From Cyclospora cayetanensis (taxonomy: Eukaryota > Apicomplexa > Conoidasida > Eucoccidiorida > Eimeriidae): a DNA stretch of 34,119 bases. Each line of letters begins with the position of its first letter. Position 1 is the first letter of the stretch. Below the pieces are notes generated by a model. It was not told the DNA's origin and did no database searches. It was given only the letters and a program-made list of their open reading frames with translations. Below, piece by piece: positions 11,110 through 22,712 of the stretch. The stretch covers positions 1 to 34,119 of the forward strand of contig NW_020312237.1 of NCBI RefSeq assembly GCF_002999335.1, read 5' to 3'. The position numbers and the translations under genes are program-made.

Positions 11110-12004
11110 GGGTAGAGTGGTTCTATGACGAGGAGATTGGCTAGCACTTGCTGTCGCTTTGTTGCGGAATTGATATGGAGGCTGGTGAACATTTGCAAGC
11201 TGCATGAATCAGAAAGTGCGTTCTTTGCATGCAAAGGTGTGGGGTGTAGGATGTGCATTTTGCTGTAGCTAATGCATGTAGGCTCAGGCCAGCAGTTAGC
11301 TTGTGTGTTGCAGTGGGATGGCTAGCACTGTTGTTGTGTGTAGCCGCAGGGGGAGGAGCAGGCTGCCTACTGTACTTGAATTGCGTTTTTTATTTGGATG
11401 CTCAGATATTATCTATTGCAGTGGGCGAATCTGAAGGCGACAATTGGAGGACCGAGCGGCATGCAATTCAGTAGAGCCTGAGCACCTTCGAGTGGCTGTA
11501 GTTCTTTTATATTTCGGTGCTGTACGTACTGTAGCCTTTGCCCTGATGGAGCGCGTTCGCTCATGCGGGTGTGTGTTGGCGATGTGCAGAAAGTGGGTTG
11601 TGCAAGGCAAGTGTGGTTTGGGTGTGGGAGCGGGTAAGCAGCCAATGGGTTGCAGGTGTTGCTTGGGACCACTCTTTATTTACACATGTAGTGCGAAGTG
11701 TGAGTGGAGGCTTGCAGGCGTGCGTTCGTTTAGTGGACTGTGGCAGGACGATGCTGAGTTGGTGGGTCCTCTAGAAGCGAGTGGCAGTACGGTTTCTGTG
11801 CTCTAATATGCGTTGGTGTCGTCGTGTTGTATTGCATGTGCTCAAAGCAGCAACATCAATAGCAGCAATAGAAACGCTTCTGTGAGTATGCGGCTATGCC
11901 GAATTTGTGCATTATAGGACGTCGAGGCGTGTTCCATGGCATGTTGATGGAGAAGTCGTACGTGGTTTCTAGCTCATGGAATGCTTATGCGAGCTTGGTC
12001 ATAA
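11110..12004 (+). repeat. Unit U13 (895 bp)
   Basis: The broken anchor hairpin GGGTAGAGTGGTTCTATGACG, and the roughly 100 bp upstream of it, match U6 with only a few differences; U6 lies seven units to the left. Near 11460 GCATGCAATTCAGTAG replaces GCATGCATGTTCAGGAG, losing one GCATG. The rarer CTCTAGAAGCGAGTGG allele is at 11770. Confidence 0.95.
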
Positions 12005-12901
12005 GACTAGAGTGGTTCTAGCACGAGCACATAGGCTAGCACTTGCCGTCCCTTTGATGCAGAATTGATATGAAGGGTGGTGAACATTTGCACGCTGCAT
12101 GACTCAGAAAGTGCGCTCCTCGCATGCAAAGGTGTGAGGTGTAGGATGTGCATTTTGCTGTAGCTAATACATGTAGGCTCAGGCCAGCAGTTAGCTTGTG
12201 TGTTGCAGTGGGATGGCTAGCACTGTTGTTATGTGTAGTCGCAGGGGGAGGATCAGGCTGCCCACTGCACTCAAAGTGTGTTTTACTTCGGTGCTCACAT
12301 ATTGCCTATTGTAGTGGGCAAATCTGAAGGCGACAATTGGAGGTCCGAGTCCCATGTATGTTCAGGAGAGCCTATGCACCTTCGAGTGGCTGTAGGTTTT
12401 TGATGTTTCGGTGTGGTAAAATAGTGCAGCCTTTGCCCTGATGGTGCGCATTTTCTAATGCGTGTCTGCGTTAGCGATTCTCAGCTAGTGGGTTGTGCAA
12501 GGCAAGTGCGGTTTGGGTGTGGGGGGCGGATAAGCAGCCAATGTGTCGTAGGTGTCGCTTGGTACGACTGGTCTGATAGACATGTAGTTCGGAGTTTTAC
12601 TGGAGACTCGCAGGCGTCCGTGTGTTTAGGGGACTGTGGCAGGACGATGCTGAGTTGGCAGTTCGTCTGGACGCCAGTGGCAGTACGGTTCCTGTGCTAT
12701 AGTCTGCGTTGGTGTCGTCGTGTCGTATTGCATGTGTTCAAAGCAACAATATCAATAGCAGCAATAGAACCGCTTATGTGAGTGTGTGGCTACGCCGAAT
12801 CGGTGCTTTATACGACGCGGAGGCTTGTTCCATAGCATGTGGAAATAGAAGTGGTCAGTTGTTTGCAGTGTATGGAATGTTTTGTGCGAGCTTGGTCATA
12901 A
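12005..12901 (+). repeat. Unit U14 (897 bp)
   Basis: The palindrome is broken (CCTCGCATGCAAAG). Near 12342 the usually conserved GACCGAGCGGCATGCATG is changed to GTCCGAGTCCCATGTATG, removing both GCATG words there. It carries the GTGTGGTAAAATAGTG allele. Confidence 0.95.
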
Positions 12902-13793
12902 GGGTAGAGTGGTTCTAGCACGAGCACGTCGGCTGGCGCACGGCGTCGCTTTGATGCAGAATTGATACGAAGGCTGGTGAACATTTACACGCTGCATGAC
13001 TCAGAAAGTGCGCTCCTTGCATGCAAAGGTGTGGGGTGTAGGATGTGCATTTTGCTGTAGCTAATGCATATAGGCTCAGGCCAGCAGTTAGCTTCTGTGC
13101 TGTAGTGGGATGGCTAGCACTGTTGTTGTGTGTAGTCGCAGGGGGAGGAGCAGGCTGCGCACTGCACTCAAAGTGTGTTTTATTTGGATGCTCACATATT
13201 GCCTATTGTAGTGGGCGAATCTGAAAGCTACAATTGGAGGACCGAGCGGCATGCATGTTCAGGAGAGCCTAAGCACCTTCGAGTGGCTGTAGTTCTTTGA
13301 TGTTTCGGTGCTGTACGTACTGCAGCCTTTGCCCTGATGATGCGCATTCGCTAATCCCGGTCTGCGTTGGCGATGTCCAGGAAGTGGGTTGTGCAAGGCA
13401 AGTGCGGTTTGGGTGTGGGAGCGGATAAGCAGTCAATGTGTCGTAGGTGTCGTTTGGTACCAGTAGTCTGATAGACATGTGGTGAGGAGTGTTGTGGAGA
13501 CTTGCAGGCGTCCGTGCGTTTACGCGACTGTGGTAGGACGATGCTGAGTTGGCAGCTCGTCTGGACGCCAGTGTCAGTACGGTTCTGTGCTTTAATTTGC
13601 GTTGGTGTCGTCGTGTCTTATTGCATGTGCTCAAAGCAACAATATCAATCGGAACAATAGAACTGCTTATGTGAGTATGGAGCTATGCCGAATTGGTGTT
13701 CTATTTGACTTGGAGGCTTGCCTCAAGCCATGTGGATGGAGAAGTCGTCAGTTGTCTCTAGCGTATGGAATATCTATGCAAGCTTGGCCATAA
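12902..13793 (+). repeat. Unit U15 (892 bp)
   Basis: The second CTAGCAC word is changed (GGCTGGCGCACGG near 12929). There is a one-base deletion in GTACGGTTCTGTGC near 13585, and the A-rich island has a changed CAATCGGAACAATAG at 13647. The palindrome is reduced to TTGCATGCAA. Confidence 0.95.
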
Positions 13794-14686
13794 GACTAGA
13801 GTGGTTCTAGCACGAGCATATAGGCTAGCACTTGCTGTCGCTTCGATGCGTTATTGATATGGAGGCTGGTGAACATTTGCACGCTGCATGACTTAGCAAG
13901 TGCGCTCCTTGCATGCAATGATGTGGGGTGGAGCATGTGCATTTTGCTGTAGCTAATGCATGTAGGCTCAGGCCAGCAGTTAACTTGTGTGTTGCAGTGG
14001 GATGGCTAGCACTGTTGCTATGTGTAGTTGCAGGGGAGGAGCAGGCTGCCCACTGCACTCAATGTGTGTTTCACGTGGATGCTCCCATATTGCCTATTGC
14101 AGTGGGCGAATCTGAAAGCTACAATTGGAGGACGGAGCGGCATGCATGTTCAGGAATGCGTAAGCACCTTCGAGTGGCTGTAGTTCTTCTATGTTTCGGT
14201 GTGGTAAAATAGTGCAGCCTTTGTCCTAATGGTGCGCATTTGCTAATGCGTGTCTGCGTTGGCGATTCTCAGCTAGTGGGTTGTGCAAAGCAGGTGCAGA
14301 ATGGGTGTGGGGGCGGATAAGGACTCAATGTGTCGTAGGTGTTGCTTGGTACCACTGGTCTGTTAGACATGTGGTGCGGAGTGTTGTGGAGACTCGCAGG
14401 CGTCCGTGTGTTTAGGGGACTGTGGCAGGACGATGCTGAGTTGGCAGTTCCACTGGACGCCAGTGGCAATACAGTTTCTGTGCTTGAATCTGCGTTGGTG
14501 TCGTCGTGTCGTATTGCATGTGCTCAAAGCAACAATATCAATAGCAGCAATAGAACCGCTGATATGGGTGTGTGGCTACGCCGAATCGATGCTTTAGAAC
14601 ATGCGGAGGCCTCTTCCATACCATGTGGATAGAGAAGTGTTCAGTTATTTCTAGCTTGTGGAATGCTTAGGCGAGCTTGGCCATAA
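13794..14686 (+). repeat. Unit U16 (893 bp)
   Basis: The palindrome's right arm is altered (TTGCATGCAATG). The purine run is one base shorter (TGCAGGGGAGGAGC near 14030). It carries GTGTGGTAAAATAGTG near 14199 like U5 and U14. At 14466-14478 it reads ATACAGTTTCTGT, a perfect local inverted repeat (ACAG/CTGT). Confidence 0.95.
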
Positions 14687-15581
14687 GACTAGAGTGGTTC
14701 TAGCACGAGCACATCGGCTAGCGCTTGGCGTCGCTTTGATGCGGCATTGATATGGAGGCTGGTGAACATTTTCACGCTCCATGACTCAGGCAGTGCGTTA
14801 TTTGCATGCAAAGGTGTGGGGTGTAGTTTGTGCTTTTTGCTGTAGCTAATGCATGTAGGCTCAGGCCAGCAGTTAGCTTGTGTGCTGCAGTGGGATGGCT
14901 AGCACTGTTGTTATGTGTAGTCGCAGTGGGAGGAGCAGGCTGCGCACTGCACTTAAAGTGTGTTTTATTTGGATGCTCACATATTGCCTATTGTAGTGGG
15001 CGAATCTGAAAGCTACAATTGGAGGACCGAGCGGCATGCATGTTCAGGAGAGCCTGAGCACCTTAGCGTTGCTGTAGTTCTTTGATGCTTCGGTGTTGTA
15101 AGTAACGCAGCCTTTGCCCTGATGGAGCGCATTTGCTAATGCGTGTCTGTGTTGACGATGTGCAGAAAGTGGGTTGTGCAAGGCAAGTGCGGTTTGGGTG
15201 TGGGGGGCGGATAAGCAGCCAATGTGTCGTAGGTGTTGTTTGCTACCACTGGTCTAATAGACATGTGGTGAGGAGTGTTACTGGAGACTCACAGGCGTCC
15301 GTGCGTTTAGGGGACTGTGGCAGGACGATGCTGAGTTGGCAGTTCCACTGGACGCCAGTGGCAGTACGGTTCCTGTGCTTGAATCTGCGTTGGTGTCGTC
15401 GTGTCGTATTGCATGTGCTCAAAGCAACAACATCAACAGCAGCAATAGAACCGCTTATGTAAGTGTGGGTCTTTGCCGAATCGGTGCTTCTTTTGATATG
15501 GGGGCGTGTTCGATGGCATGATGATGGAGAAATGGTGCGTTGTTTCCTGCGTACCGAATGCTTAGGTGTGTTTACCCGTAT
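14687..15581 (+). repeat. Unit U17 (895 bp)
   Basis: Local changes include CACGCTCCATGACTCAGG (losing a GCATG), GTTATTTGCATGCAAAG (palindrome 12 bp), and CCTTAGCGTTGCTG at 15061 in place of CCTTCGAGTGGCTG. TGACTCA is retained. Confidence 0.95.
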
Positions 15582-16477
15582 GACTAGAGTGGTTCAAGCA
15601 CGAGCACATGGACTAGCACTCGGCGTAGCTTTGATGCGGAATTGATGTGGAGGCTGTTGAACATTTGAACGCTGCATGACTCAGAAAGTGCGCTCCTCGC
15701 GTGCAAAGGTGTTGGTGGTGTAGGATGTGCATTTTGCTGTAGCTAATGCATGTAGGCTCAGGCCAGCAGTTAGCTTCTGTGCTGCAGTGGGATGGCTAGC
15801 ACTGTTGTTGTGTGTAGCCGCAGAGGGAAGAGCCGGCTGCCCACTGCACTCAAAGTGTGTTTCACTTAGATGCTTATATATTATTGATTGCAATGGGCGA
15901 ATCTGAAAGCGACAATTGGAGGACCGAGCGACATGCATGTTCAGGAGAGCCTATGCACCTTCGAGTGGCTGTAGTTCTTTGATGTTTCGGTGCTGTACGT
16001 AATGGACCCCTTGCGCTGATGGTGCGCATTTGCTAATGCGTGTCTACGTTGGCGATGTGCAGAAAGTGGGTTGTGCAAGGCAAGTGCGGTTAGGGTGTTG
16101 GAGCGGATAAGCAACCAATGTGTCGTAGGTGTCGCTTGGTACGACTGATCTGATAGACGTCTGGTGCGGAGTGTGAGTGGAGACTTGCAGGCGTCCGTGT
16201 GTTTAGGGGACCGTGGCAGGACGATGCTGAGTTGGCAGGTGCTCTGGACGCCAGTGGCAGCACGGTCCCTGTGCTTAAATCTGCGTTGGTGTCGTCGTGT
16301 CGTATTGCATGTGCTCAAAGCAACAATGTCAATAGCAGCAATAGAACTGCTTATGTGAGTATGGAGCTATGCTGAATTGGTGCTCTAGAAGGTGTGGAGG
16401 CTTGCCTCAAGCCATGTGGATGGAGAAGTGGTTAGTTGTTTCTAGTGTATGGAATGCTTATGCGAGTTTGGCCATAA
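15582..16477 (+). repeat. Unit U18 (896 bp)
   Basis: The anchor is GACTAGAGTGGTTCAAGCAC, so the hairpin and the first CTAGCAC are changed. The palindrome is broken (CCTCGCGTGCAAAG). It carries the GTTGGTGGTGTAGG allele. It is the last unit with mainly left-type alleles before the switch to right-type alleles. Confidence 0.95.
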
Positions 16478-17371
16478 GACTAGAGTGGTTCTAGCACAAG
16501 CACATCGGCTAGCACTTGGCGTCTGTTTGATGCAGAATCGATATGGAGGCTGGTGAACATTTGCACGCTGCATGACTCAGCAAGTGCGTTCTTTGCATGC
16601 AAAGGTGTGGGGTGTAGAATGTGCATTTTGCTGTAGCTGATGCATGTAGGTTCAGGCCAGCAGTTAGCTTGTGTGTTGCAGTGGGATGGCTAGCACTGTT
16701 GTTATGTGTAGTCGGAGTGGGAGGAGCAGGCTGCCTACTGTACTTGAAGTGTGTTTTATTTGGATGCTCGGATATTATCTATTGTAGTGGGCGAATCTGA
16801 AAGCGACAATTGGAGGACCGAGCGGCATGCATGTTCAGGAGTGCCTATGCACCTTCGAGTGGCTGTAGTTCTTTGATGTTTGGCTGTTGTACGTACTGGA
16901 GCCTTTGCCCTGATGGTGCGCATTTGCTCATGCGTGTCTGCGTTGGCGATTCTCAGCTAGTGGGTTGTGCAAGGCAGGTGCAGAATGGGTGTGGAGGTGG
17001 ATAAGCAGTCAATGTGTCGTAGGTGTCGTTTGGTACCACTGGTCTAATAGATATGTGGTCTGGAGTGTTAGTAGAGGCTTGCAGGCGTTCCTGCGTTAAG
17101 GGAACTGTGGCAGGACGATGCTGAGTTGGCAGGTGCTCTGGAAGCGAGTGTCAGTACGGTTCCTGTGCTTAAATCTGCGTTGGTGTCGTCGTGTCGTATT
17201 GCATGTGCTCAAAGCAACAATATCAATAGCAGCAATAGAACCGCTTGTGTGAGTGTGTGGGTATCCCGAATCGGTTTATTATAGGATGTCGAGGCGTGTT
17301 CCATGGCATGATGATGGAGAATGGGCCAGTTGTTTCCACCTTATGGAGTGTCTATGCGAGCTTGGCCATAA
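16478..17371 (+). repeat. Unit U19 (894 bp)
   Basis: First unit of the right-type allele set (CTTGTGTGTTGCAGTGG near 16668). The 14-bp palindrome is intact. The region 17050-17110 is diverged (GTCTGGAGTGTTAGTAGAGG, GCGTTAAGGGAACTGTGG). Confidence 0.95.
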
Positions 17372-18265
17372 GACTAGAGTGGTTCTAGCACGAGGCCATT
17401 GGCTAGCACTTGGCGTAGCTTTGATGCAGACTTGATATAGAGGCTGGTGAACATTTGCACGCTGCATGACTCAGCAAGTGCGTTCTTTGCATGCAAAGGT
17501 GTGGGGTGTAGAATGTGCATTTTGCTGTAGCTAATGCATGTAGGTTCAGGCCAGCAGTTAGCTTGTGTGTTGCAGTGGGATGGCTAGAACTGTTGTTATG
17601 TGTAGTCTCAGGGGGAGAAGCAGGCTGCCCACTGCACTCAGTGTGTTTCACTTGGATGCTCATATAGTATCTATTGCAGTGGGCGAAGCTGAGAGCAACA
17701 ATTGGAGGACCGAGCGGCATGCATGTTCAGGAGCGCCTGTGCACCTTCGAGTTTCTGTAGTTCTTTGATGTTTCGGTGTTGTAAAATAGTGCAGCCTTTG
17801 GCCTGATGGAGCGCATTTGCTAATACCGGTCTTCGTTGGCGATGTGCAGCTAGTGGGTTGTGTAAGGCAAGTGTGGTTTGGGTGTGGAGGGCGGATAAGC
17901 AGCCAATGGGTTGCAGGTGTTGCTTGGTACCACTGATCTGATAGACATGTGGTGCGGAGTGTCAGAGGGGGCTTGCAGGCGTCCGTGTGTTTAGGGGACC
18001 GTGGAAGGACGGTGCTGAGTTGGTAGGTCCTCTAGAAGCGAGTGGCAGTACGGTTCCTGTGCTTTAATCTGCGTCGGTGTCGTCGTGTCGTATTGCATGT
18101 GCTCAAAGCAACAATATCAATAGCAGCAATAGAACCGCTTATGTGAGTATGGGGCTATGCCGAATCGGTGCTTTATAGAATGTCGAGGCGTGTTCCATGG
18201 CATGTGGATGGAGAAGTAGTCAGTTGGTTCTAGCTCATGGAATGTCTCTACGAGGTAGTCCATAA
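17372..18265 (+). repeat. Unit U20 (894 bp)
   Basis: Variants include GTGTTGTAAAATAGTG near 17775, a 2-nt deletion in CACTCAGTGTGTTTCAC near 17637, and GTCAGAGGGGGCTTGC near 17960. The last 75 bp (18191-18265) open a 121-bp stretch that is identical in U22/U23. Confidence 0.95.
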
Positions 18266-19157
18266 GACAAGAGTGGCTCTAGGACGAGGAGATTGGCTAG
18301 CACTTGGTGTCACTTTGATGCAGAATTTATATGGAGGCTGGTGAACATTTGCATGCTTCATGACTCAGCAAGTGCGCTCCTTGCATGCAAAGGTGTGGGG
18401 TGCAGCATGTGCATTTTGCTGTAGCTAATGCATGTAGGCTCAGGCCAGCAGTTAGCTTGTGTGTTGCAGTGGGATGGCTAGCACTGTTGTTATGTGCAGT
18501 CGCAGTGGGAGGAGTAAGCTGCCCACTGTACTCAATGCGTGTTTCACTTGGATGCCCACATATTGTGTATTGCAGTGGGCGACTCTGAAAGCTACAATTG
18601 GAGGACGGAGCGGCATGCATGTTCAGGAGCGCCCAAGCACCTTCGAGTGGAAGTAGTTCTTTAATGTTTCGGTGTTGTACGTATTGGAGCCTTTCCGCTG
18701 ATGGAGCGCATTTGCTCATGCTTGTCTGCGTTGGCGATGTGCAGAAAGTGGGTTGTGCAAGGCAAGTGCGGTTAGGGTGTGGGAGCGGATAAGCAACCAA
18801 TGTGTCGTAGGTGTTGTTTGGTACCACTGGTCTGATATACATGTGATTCGGAGTGTTGTGGAGACTCGCAGGCGTCCGTGCGTTTAGGGGACTGTGGCAG
18901 GACGTCGCTGAGTTGGCAGGTGCTCTGGACGCCAGTGGCAGTACGGTTCCTTTGCTTGAATCTGCTCTTCTGTCGTCATGTCGTATTGCATGTGCTCAAA
19001 GCAACAATGTCGATAGCAGCAATAGAACTGCTTATGAGAGTATGGGGCTATGCCGAATTGATGATCTACAATGTGTGTAGGCTTGTTGCATGGCATGTGG
19101 GTTGAGAAGTCGTCAGTTGATACAGCGTATGGAATGCTTATGCGAGCTTGGGCATAA
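18266..19157 (+). repeat. Unit U21 (892 bp)
   Basis: The anchor is GACAAGAGTGGCTCTAGG, a form found only here and in U23. In this form the inner stem pair changes from G.T to G-C while an outer pair is lost. Near 18960 it has the TCTGCTCTTCTGTCGTCATG form of the normally conserved GTCGTC block. Confidence 0.95.
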
Positions 19158-20049
19158 GGGTAGAGTGGTTCTAGGGCGAGCAGATTGGCTAGCACGTGCT
19201 GTCGCTTTGATGCGTTATTGATATGGAAGCTGGTGAACATTTGCACGCTGCATGACTCAGCAAGTGCGCTCTTTGCATGCAAGGGTGTGGGGTGAGGGAT
19301 GTGCTTTTTGCTGTAGCTAATGCATGTAGGTTCAGGCCAGCAGTTAGCTTGTGTGTTGCAGTGGGATGGCTAGCACTGTTGTTATGCGCGGCTCCAGGGG
19401 AAGGAGCAGGCTGCTTGCTGCACTCAATGCGTGTTGCACGTGGTTTCCACGTATTATGTATTGCAGTGGCCGAATCTAAAAGCAACGATTGGAAGACCGA
19501 GCGGCATGCATGTTCAGGAGCGCGTAAGCACCTTCGAGTGGCTGTAGTTCGTTGATCTTTCGCTGTTGTACGTAATGCACCGTTTGCGCTGATAAGCGTG
19601 TTCGCTGATGCCGCTGTGTGTTGGCGATTCTCAGCTAGTGGGTTGTGCAAGCCAAGTGCGGTATGGATGTGGAGGTGCCTAAGCAGCCAATGTGTCGTAG
19701 GTGTCGTTTGGTCGCACTCGTCCTTTAGAGATGTGGTGCGGAGTTGTAGTGGAGACTCGCAGGCGTCCGTGCGTTTAGGGGACTGTGGCAGGATGATGCT
19801 GAGTTGGCAGGTGCTCTGGACACCAGTTGCAATACGGTTGCTGTGGTTTAGTCTCCCTTGGTGTCGTCGTCTCGTATTGCACGTGCTCAAAGCAAGAATA
19901 TCAATAGCAGCAAAAGAACCGTTTATGTGAGTATGGGGCAAAGGCGAATCGTTCATTTATAAGATGCACAGGCTTGTTCCATGGCATGTGGATGGAGAAG
20001 TAGTCAGTTGGTTCTAGCTCATGGAATGTCTCTACGAGGTAGTCCATAA
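19158..20049 (+). repeat. Unit U22 (892 bp), diverged interior
   Basis: The anchor is GGGTAGAGTGGTTCTAGGGCG. The segment 19385-19500 is strongly diverged (CTGCTTGCTGCACTCAATGC, GTTTCCACGTATTATG). TGTGGTTTAGTC is at 19842-19853, as in U3 and U6. The longest open frame in the window lies here on the minus strand (19189-19956, 255 codons). I treat it as chance because it is not kept open in neighbouring units. Confidence 0.95.
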
Positions 20050-20942
20050 GACAAGAGTGGCTCTAGGACGAGGAGATTGGCTAGCACTTGGTGTCGCTTT
20101 GATTCAGAATTTATATGGAGGCTGGTGAACATTTGCACGCTACATGACTCAGGCAGTGCACTCTTTACATGCAAAGGCGTGATGTATAGCATGTGCTTTC
20201 TGCTGTAGCTAATGCATGTAGGCTCAGGGCAGCAGTCAGCGTCTGTGCTGGAGTGTTTTGGCTAGTACTGTTGTTATATGTGGCTCCAGGGGGAGGATCA
20301 GGCTGCCCACTACATTCAATGTGTGTTTGACGTGGATGCTTATATAGTATCTATTGCAGTGGGCGGATCTGAAAGCAACAATTGGAGGACCGAGCGGCAT
20401 GCATGTTCAGGAGCGCCTATACATCTTCGAGTGGCTGTAGTTCTTTGATGTTTGGCTGTTGTACGTAATGCAACCTTTGCGCTGATAATGCGTATTTGCT
20501 AATACCGGTGTGCATTGGAGATTCTCAGCAAGTGGGTTGTGCAAGCCATCTGCGGTTTGGATATGCGGGTGGCTAAGCACCCAATGTCTTGTAGGTGTTG
20601 TTTGGTACCACTGGTCTAATAGACACGTGGTGCGGAGTGTTGTGGAGACTCGCAGGCTTCCGTGCGTTTAGTGGACTCCGGCAGGACGATGCTGAGTTGG
20701 CAGGTCTTCTTGACGCCAGTGGCAGTACGGTTTCTGTGCTTGAATCTGCGTTGGTGTCGTCGTGTCGTATTGCATGTGCTCAAAGCAACAGTATCAATAG
20801 CAGCAATAGAACCGCTCATGTGAGTACGGGGTAAAGGCCAATTGCTGCTTTATACGATGCGGAGGCTTGTTTCATGGCATGTGGATGGAGAAGTGGTCAG
20901 TTGTTTCTAGCTCATGGAATGCTTATGCGGGTTTGGCCATAA
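20050..20942 (+). repeat. Unit U23 (893 bp)
   Basis: 19975-20095 is identical to 18191-18311. The segment 20160-20285 is the most diverged version of the palindrome-to-purine-run region: TTTACATGCAAAGG, GTGATGTATAGCATG, and GGAGTGTTTTGGCTAGTACTG instead of GCAGTGGGATGGCTAGCACTG. Confidence 0.95.
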
Positions 20943-21823
20943 GACTAGAGTGGTTCTAGCACGAGTACATAGGCTAGCACTTGGCGTCGCTTTGATGCAG
21001 AATTTATATGGAGGCTGTTGAACATTTGCACACTCATGACTCAGAGAGTGCGCTCTTTGCATGCAAAGGTGTGGGGTGTAGAATGTGCATTTTGCTGTAG
21101 CTAATGCATGTAGGTTCAGGCCAGCAGTTAGCTTGTGTGTTGCAGTAGGATGGCTAGCACTGTTGTTATGTGTAGTCGCAGGGGGAGGAGCAGGCTGCCC
21201 ACTGCACTCAATGTGTGTTTTGCTTGGGTGCCCACATATTATCGATTGCGGTGGGCGAATCTGAAAGCGACAGTTGTTGGACCGAGCGACATGCGTGTTT
21301 AGGAGCGCCCAAGCACCTTCGAGTGGCTGTAGGTTTTTGATGTTTGGCTGCTGTACGTAATGGACCCTTTGCGCTGATGGTGCGCATTTGATAATGCGTG
21401 TCTGCGTTGGCGATGTGCAGAAAGTGGGTTGTGCATCGCAAGTGCGGTTAGGGTGTGGGAGCGGATAAGCAGCGAATGTGTCGTTTCGTACCACTCGTCT
21501 GTTAGACACATGGTGCGGAGTGTTGTGGAGACTCGCAGGCGTCCATGCGTTTAGGCGACTGTGGCAAGACGATGCTGAGTTGGCAGTTCGTCTGGACGCC
21601 AGTGGCAGTACGGTTTTTGTGCTTGAATCTGCGTTGGTGTCGTCGTGTCGTATTGCATGTGCTCAAAGCAACAATATCGATAGCAGCAATAGAACTGCTT
21701 ATGAGAGTATGGGGCTATGCAGAGTTGGTGTTCTATTCGACTTGGAGGCTTGTTCCATGGCATGTGAATGGAGGTCGTCAGTTGATTTCAGTGTATGGAA
21801 TGTCTATGCGAGCTTGGTCATAA
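20943..21823 (+). repeat. Unit U24 (881 bp, short)
   Basis: Near 21474-21490 one copy of a short internal direct repeat is lost (AATGTGTCGTTTCGTACC for AATGTGTCGTAGGTGTCGTTTGGTACC), a 9-nt deletion between two TGTCGT words. Smaller deletions occur near 21030 and 21775. It has CAGTTGTTGGACCGAGC at 21271, shared with U29. Confidence 0.95.
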
Positions 21824-22712
21824 GACTAGAGTGGTTCTAGCACGAGCAGATTGGCTAGCGCTTGGCGTCGCTTTGATGCAGAATTGATATGGAGGTTAGT
21901 GAGCGCTTGCCCGCTGCATGACTCAGGCAGTGCGCTCTTTGCATGCAAAGGTGTGGGGTTTAGAATGTGCATTTTGCTGTAGCTGATGCATGTAGGTTCA
22001 GGCCAGCAGTTAGCTTGTGTGTTGCAGTGGGATGGCTAGAACTGTTGTTATGTGCAGGCGCAGGCGAATTAGCATGCTGTCCACTGCAATCAATGTGTGT
22101 TTTACTTGGGTGCAAACATATTATCGATTGCAGTGGCCGAATCTGAAGGCAACAACTGGAGGACCGAGTGGCATCCTTGTTCGGGAGCGCGTAAGCACCT
22201 TCGAGTGCCTGTTTTGATGTTTTGCTGCTGTACGTAATGGACCCTTTGCGCTGATGGTGCGCATTTGATAATGCGTGTCTGCGTTGGCGATATCCAGCTA
22301 GTGGGTTGCGCAAGGCAAGTGGGGTTTGGGAGTGCGAGCGGATAAGCTGCCAATGTGTCGTAGGTGTCGTTTGGTACCACTCGTCTTTCAGACATATGGT
22401 GCGGAGTGTGAGTGGAGACTGGCAGGCGTCCATGCGTTTAGGCGACTGTGGCAGGACGATGCTGCGTTGGCAGGCGCTCTGGACGCCAGTGGTAGTACGG
22501 TTTCTGTGCTTGAATCTGCGTTGGTGTCGTCGTGTCGTATTGCATGTGCTTACACCAACAATATCAATAGCAGCAATAGAACTGCTTATGTGAGCATGCG
22601 GCTATGCCGAATTGGTGTTCTATTCGACTTGGAGGCTTGTTCCATGGCATGTGGATGGAGAAGTCGTCAGGTGTTTCTAGTGTATAGCATACCTATGCGA
22701 GCTTGGGCATAA
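21824..22712 (+). repeat. Unit U25 (889 bp)
   Basis: Carries the GGCGCAGGCGAATTAGCA allele at 22056-22073, otherwise seen only in U38. The neighbouring 120 bp also match U38. CTTACACCAACAAT near 22550 is a private change in the A-rich island. The right end begins the 201-bp block identical to U29/U30. Confidence 0.95.

Noticed and set aside
14466..14478. ATACAGTTTCTGT (and GTACAGTTTCTGT at 23390) resembles the 3' part of the kinetoplastid spliced leader.
   Set aside because: Only two of 38 units have it; the usual form is ACGGTTCCTGTGC or ACGGTTTCTGTGC. The 5' part of the spliced leader, the GT donor context and the downstream T-run are absent.
19189..19956. A 255-codon open frame on the minus strand spanning most of U22, with shorter relatives (171-200 codons) at 18327-18842, 28994-29539, 30802-31329 and 20907-21509.
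   Set aside because: Starts, stops and lengths differ in every unit, frames are broken by 1- and 2-nt indels, and the A/C-rich strand has few stop codons by composition. The predicted peptides are low-complexity (His/Thr/Ser/Pro-rich) and match no domain I know. A dN/dS test on the unit alignment would settle it; a value near 1 is expected.
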